NCBI GenBank assembly: GCA_031275345.1
Contig: JAISOW010000001.1
Location: forward strand, 1 to 48,000
DNA from: Puniceicoccales bacterium
Lineage (GTDB): Bacteria; Verrucomicrobiota; Verrucomicrobiia; Opitutales; JAIRLM01
Direction: 5' to 3'
DNA: 48,000 nt
Numbering within the stretch: the first letter of the stretch is position 1; the number at the start of each line of letters is the position of its first letter. Of this stretch, positions 45,231-48,000 are shown piece by piece. Made by a program: the position numbers and the translations under genes. A model generated the notes under the pieces. That model ran no database searches, was not told the DNA's origin, and saw only the letters and a list, made by a program, of their open reading frames with translations.

Positions 45231-45917
45231 TCACCCCAACGGCCGTCCCGGCAAGTTGCTGCACCAGGTAGACGGCAAGGTTTTGCCCTGCCGATTGCGC
45301 ATTTTTTCCGCCGCGTGGATATTGAGCATGCGGCAAAGAGTTTCTTCGGCCGTCCCGGATGGAATGGCGTAGTCGTAGCAGTCCGCCAGTTCGATCTCGC
45401 AGTGGGCAGAGCGCATACGCCGTTCCAGTTCACCTTCGTCCAACGGTCCACGGCACAAAATTCTGCTGCACAGTTCTTCGTCGGCCGGCGGCAGGAGAAA
45501 AATCGTCACCACGCGGCCATTTAGGTAGCCGGTTGCATCATCCATTGCCAGTCGCTGCAATTTTGCAGCACCCTGCACGTCCACGGTTAGGAGAATGTCC
45601 ACGCCACGCTCGATGTGGCGCCGCACCTCTGCCCATGTCAGTCCGTAGAGGTGCTGGCCGTGCACGGTGGAATGTTCGCAAAATGCATTTTTTGCCAGAA
45701 GGTGCAAAAACTCTTGCCTATCTAAAAAATAGTAGTCGCGTCCCGCAATTTCACCCTGCCGCGGTGGCCGCGTCGTTGCCGTGACGGCGATGGCAAATCG
45801 TTCCCCACAGCGGGCAATTAGATTGCGGCACAGCGTGGTTTTTCCCACGCCGGCCGGTCCGGATATGATAAAAATCAGCGCCTGTTCCCCGCCGCGCGCC
45901 ATGGGTTGGTGGTGCAT
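45231..45917 (-). CDS. gmk: Guanylate kinase
   Basis: GMP kinase of up to 228 residues. The P-loop is GPAGVGKTT, followed by TATTRPPRQGEIAGRDYYF (GMP binding), EHSTVHGQHLYGL, LLTVDVQGAAKLQ and IFLLPP. It converts GMP to GDP with ATP. The C-terminus extends about 20 residues beyond the usual end, with a Pro/Trp-containing tail. The start may be ATG 45902 (MARGGEQ). It follows the small membrane protein by 3 bases. Confidence 0.95.
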   Translation of the reverse strand: MHHQPMARGGEQALIFIISGPAGVGKTTLCRNLIARCGERFAIAVTATTRPPRQGEIAGRDYYFLDRQEFLHLLAKNAFCEHSTVHGQHLYGLTWAEVRRHIERGVDILLTVDVQGAAKLQRLAMDDATGYLNGRVVTIFLLPPADEELCSRILCRGPLDEGELERRMRSAHCEIELADCYDYAIPSGTAEETLCRMLNIHAAEKMRNRQGKTLPSTWCSNLPGRPLG

Positions 45918-45920
45918 GTC

Positions 45921-46379
45921 CTAGTCCTTGGCACGGCGTAGCAGCCAATCCCGCAGCAGATAGGGCCAAAATGTCAAGACTAGGGCCAGCACAACCGTCC
46001 CATGGGCCACCGCCTTGGCCAGCAGCCACGGCGGAGCAAAGTTTCCCAAAAGCGCCTGCAAAACGGCATTTGCCCAAAGCAGCAGAAGGATTGCCAGGCC
46101 GCGGACAGCCAAAAAGCCAAAGTTTTTCCAAAAAACAGCAAGGGCGAGCAGGCCAAAAAAGCCCAGTAAAAAAAATTTGTGCTCACCGAAGTCCGCCGGC
46201 CCAAGTCGTGCTATTTTTGCAAGAAACAGCGCGGCGGCCGGAAAAAATAGCAGCCCATCGCAGACCCGCGACCTGAGGACGGCCAGAACGGTTTGCCGCC
46301 GGCACGGGTTCCAAATTCCCAGCAGCACCAGGGCACAGATGGGAAAAAATCCTAGAAAAAATAGACAGTATGGTCTCAT
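45921..46379 (-). CDS. Small polytopic membrane protein, unknown
   Basis: A 152-residue protein with four to five hydrophobic segments, beginning CLFFLGFFPICALVLLGI and ending in a basic WLLRRAKD. I do not recognise it. The ATG at 46379 overlaps the stop of the EamA gene as ATGA, which fixes the start and indicates translational coupling. It lies between a transporter and gmk. Confidence 0.65.
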   Translation of the reverse strand: MRPYCLFFLGFFPICALVLLGIWNPCRRQTVLAVLRSRVCDGLLFFPAAALFLAKIARLGPADFGEHKFFLLGFFGLLALAVFWKNFGFLAVRGLAILLLLWANAVLQALLGNFAPPWLLAKAVAHGTVVLALVLTFWPYLLRDWLLRRAKD

Positions 46380-47284
46380 GGACATGGCTCCGCTGGCTTT
46401 GGTGAAAGCTGGCTCCGCTTCGAAGCCGCCAGCCGCCGGCCTTCGTGGCAGCTAAGAAAAAGCGTCGTTGGAATGATGATGGCCGCGCCGAGCAGCGTCG
46501 ATTTGCCGGCGACATCGCCAAAAAAAAGGTAGCCCAGGCCGATGCTGAAAACAAATTCCAAATAGCGGTAGGGGGCGGTGGCGGATGCCTCCACCAGTCG
46601 CAGGGCACGGATCAGGCAAAATAGCAGCAAATTTGCCCCAAGGCCAAGCCAAATGGCGTGGGCCCAGAGCTGCGAAGGAAAGGATTGCCAACCTGCGATG
46701 GCCGGTCCGGCGGCCAGCAATGTGGTCGCCAGTGCGGTATGGAACAGCAATGTCCCCATGGGTTCCTCCGCCGCCAATTTTTTATTCAATATGTCCAGCG
46801 CTGCAAAGCAAAGATCGGCGGCCAGCAGGGCAAGCACCGGCCAATTGAATTCACCGCACCACGGATCCGCCACCACCGCCACGCCAACAAAGCCTAAAAT
46901 TGTTGCCAGCCAGCGCAGAAGACTTGCCCGTTCTTTGAGAAAAATGCGGGAAAGAATTAGGACGAAGAACGGCATGGCAAAGCCAACCACCACCACCTGC
47001 GGGAGCGGAGAGTGGTTCAAGCCGTGGCACCAGGTGGCAACGGCGGCGCAGAGCAGGCCGCCGCGGCAGATGTGGATGGGAAAGTTTTTTGAAAAAAATG
47101 CCCGCCTGCCACCGGTGGCAAGGATGGGGACGAGGAGCAGCGTTGCGAAAAAAAAGCGCAGAAATGTTGTCTGCATGGGACTGCAAAAAAAACCGACGTA
47201 CTTTGTGGCCGCATCGTTGCACTGGCAAAGGAATAGGCTGGCCACAAACCAGAGCATTCCGCGCAGATAATCCCAGTTCAACAC
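46376..47284 (-). CDS. EamA/DMT-family transporter
   Basis: A 302-residue membrane protein with ten hydrophobic helices in two EamA repeats (first repeat around SPMQTTFLRFFFATLLLVPI and VVGFAMPFFVLILSRIFLKE; second ending FGDVAGKSTLLGAAIII). Members export amino acids or metabolites; in intracellular bacteria related proteins import S-adenosylmethionine or other host metabolites. The substrate cannot be read from sequence. The start is a GTG. It is first in a three-gene unit with the small membrane protein and gmk. Confidence 0.88.
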   Translation of the reverse strand: MLNWDYLRGMLWFVASLFLCQCNDAATKYVGFFCSPMQTTFLRFFFATLLLVPILATGGRRAFFSKNFPIHICRGGLLCAAVATWCHGLNHSPLPQVVVVGFAMPFFVLILSRIFLKERASLLRWLATILGFVGVAVVADPWCGEFNWPVLALLAADLCFAALDILNKKLAAEEPMGTLLFHTALATTLLAAGPAIAGWQSFPSQLWAHAIWLGLGANLLLFCLIRALRLVEASATAPYRYLEFVFSIGLGYLFFGDVAGKSTLLGAAIIIPTTLFLSCHEGRRLAASKRSQLSPKPAEPCP

Positions 47285-47354
47285 CGGGCTAGGGAATGGT
47301 CATTTGCCATGGCAGTCAATGCTTTCTCCGCCGGAAAAATCTTTGCCGGCGGTG

Positions 47355-47398
47355 TGGAACAATGTATCGCCGATAGATTTTAAAAAAATATTGTTCCA
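47355..47398. promoter_or_regulatory. Inverted repeat reaching the start codon of the last gene
   Basis: TGGAACAAT (47355-47363) and ATTGTTCCA (47390-47398) are perfect 9-bp inverted repeats; the second arm includes the A of the ATG. Between them is an AT-rich stretch with a run of seven A. It could be an operator overlapping the promoter or an RNA hairpin that hides the start codon. Confidence 0.5.
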
Positions 47399-47985
47399 TG
47401 GGGAGATGCTTTGTAAAATCCGACATGGATTCGGCTAAATTTAGTGTTGTGTCTCCCCAACGAGAGACTCTCGATGATCTGTTCGCCGGTGGTAAGCTGG
47501 AGAACGCGCCGACCTTTGTGAAAAAATCGCTGGTGGAGGGAGGCGTCGTTGGCCTGAGAGTGGGCGGTCTTATGCTGACGGTGTTGCAGGCAGTTGCGTT
47601 CCCGTTTTGTTGTCTCGTGGCATGTGTGCTCACACTCGTACGCAAGGAAAGTTTTTCCGATCTAATGAAGACTATTAAAAGCGGAAACTCAAACGATTCC
47701 CAGTCTAATGAAAGCAATGCGAAAACAATAGCCAATTCTGCCTTCGTAAAATATGCACTCTGCTTTGCGCTTCCCAGGGAAATGGAGGAAGCTGCGGACA
47801 GGTTACAAAAAGCAATTTCTGGGAACGAATCAACTTTGAAGGATGATAGCAAGGAGGAGGGAAAAGAGGACGTAGAGATGAAAAAAAGCATTATCTCAAA
47901 CCCCTGGGAAAAAGGCATCCAGGAAGATCATGAAGGCATAGTCGGCAAAGGATGGGATCCCTACACCGCAGAATATACGGATTAA
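47398..47985 (+). CDS. Hypothetical protein, possible effector
   Basis: A 195-residue protein I do not recognise. It has a polar N-terminus, one strongly hydrophobic stretch (GGLMLTVLQAVAFPFCC, about residues 56-80), then a charged, Ser/Asn/Lys/Glu-rich C-terminal half. Codon use is AT-rich like that of the putative effector genes. A single membrane segment in the N-terminal third without a cleavable signal resembles membrane-inserted effectors, which is speculative. An in-frame ATG (MDSAKFS) lies 9 codons later. The frame stops just before the window end. Confidence 0.5.
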   Translation: MGRCFVKSDMDSAKFSVVSPQRETLDDLFAGGKLENAPTFVKKSLVEGGVVGLRVGGLMLTVLQAVAFPFCCLVACVLTLVRKESFSDLMKTIKSGNSNDSQSNESNAKTIANSAFVKYALCFALPREMEEAADRLQKAISGNESTLKDDSKEEGKEDVEMKKSIISNPWEKGIQEDHEGIVGKGWDPYTAEYTD

Positions 47986-48000
47986 GACCGTCATGCTACG

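Overview
The window looks like the chromosome of a host-associated, Gram-negative bacterium of the PVC group, most likely a verrucomicrobial (Opitutae-like) lineage. This placement is inferred from gene content, not from a marker phylogeny. The outer-membrane genes lpxD and lptB indicate a lipopolysaccharide-type envelope. SecD and SecF are fused. There are a McsB-like guanidino kinase, a DapL-like aminotransferase and parts of a type III secretion system (T3SS). The housekeeping genes are GC-rich, with many short A/T runs. The putative effector and translocon genes are visibly more AT-rich.

Bases 1-3554 form a small mobile island: a multi-hairpin non-coding element, a P-loop replication ATPase, an AlpA-like regulator and a divergent HTH regulator, ending at the 3' end of a tRNA-Met(CAT) gene. 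Bases 3731-22005 are housekeeping. nusB is followed on the minus strand by a compact run transcribed leftwards (thymidine-phosphorylase homologue, M23 peptidase, rpoZ, smpB, yajC, secDF, tyrS, accA). Then come miaB, a membrane protein, mutS, a sigma factor, an aminotransferase, and a response regulator with grpE and dnaJ. Bases 22309-24851 hold tRNA-Glu, a polysaccharide deacetylase, tRNA-Ser, a structured intergenic segment and lpxD.

Bases 24885-32140 interleave accessory and core genes. They contain a protein-kinase-like putative effector, lptB with a McsB homologue that lacks catalytic residues, a 1098-residue putative effector with an HD/SidE-phosphodiesterase-like domain, and a small unknown gene. 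A decayed Fic/Doc gene follows.

Bases 32732-45043 are the most interesting part: an eight-gene minus-strand operon that reads as a T3SS translocon locus. It has a SycD/LcrH-type chaperone, an IpaB/YopB-like hydrophobic translocator and a possible IpaC/YopD-like partner. It also has four tandem proteins of 307 to 1536 residues; three clearly share one scaffold and the fourth is divergent. I interpret them as candidate needle-tip or filament proteins. The secretion apparatus itself is not in the window. After this come gmk, a small membrane protein, an EamA transporter and an unknown gene whose start codon lies in an inverted repeat.

Several core-family proteins have lost signature residues: the McsB homologue, the thymidine-phosphorylase homologue and the response-regulator receiver domain.
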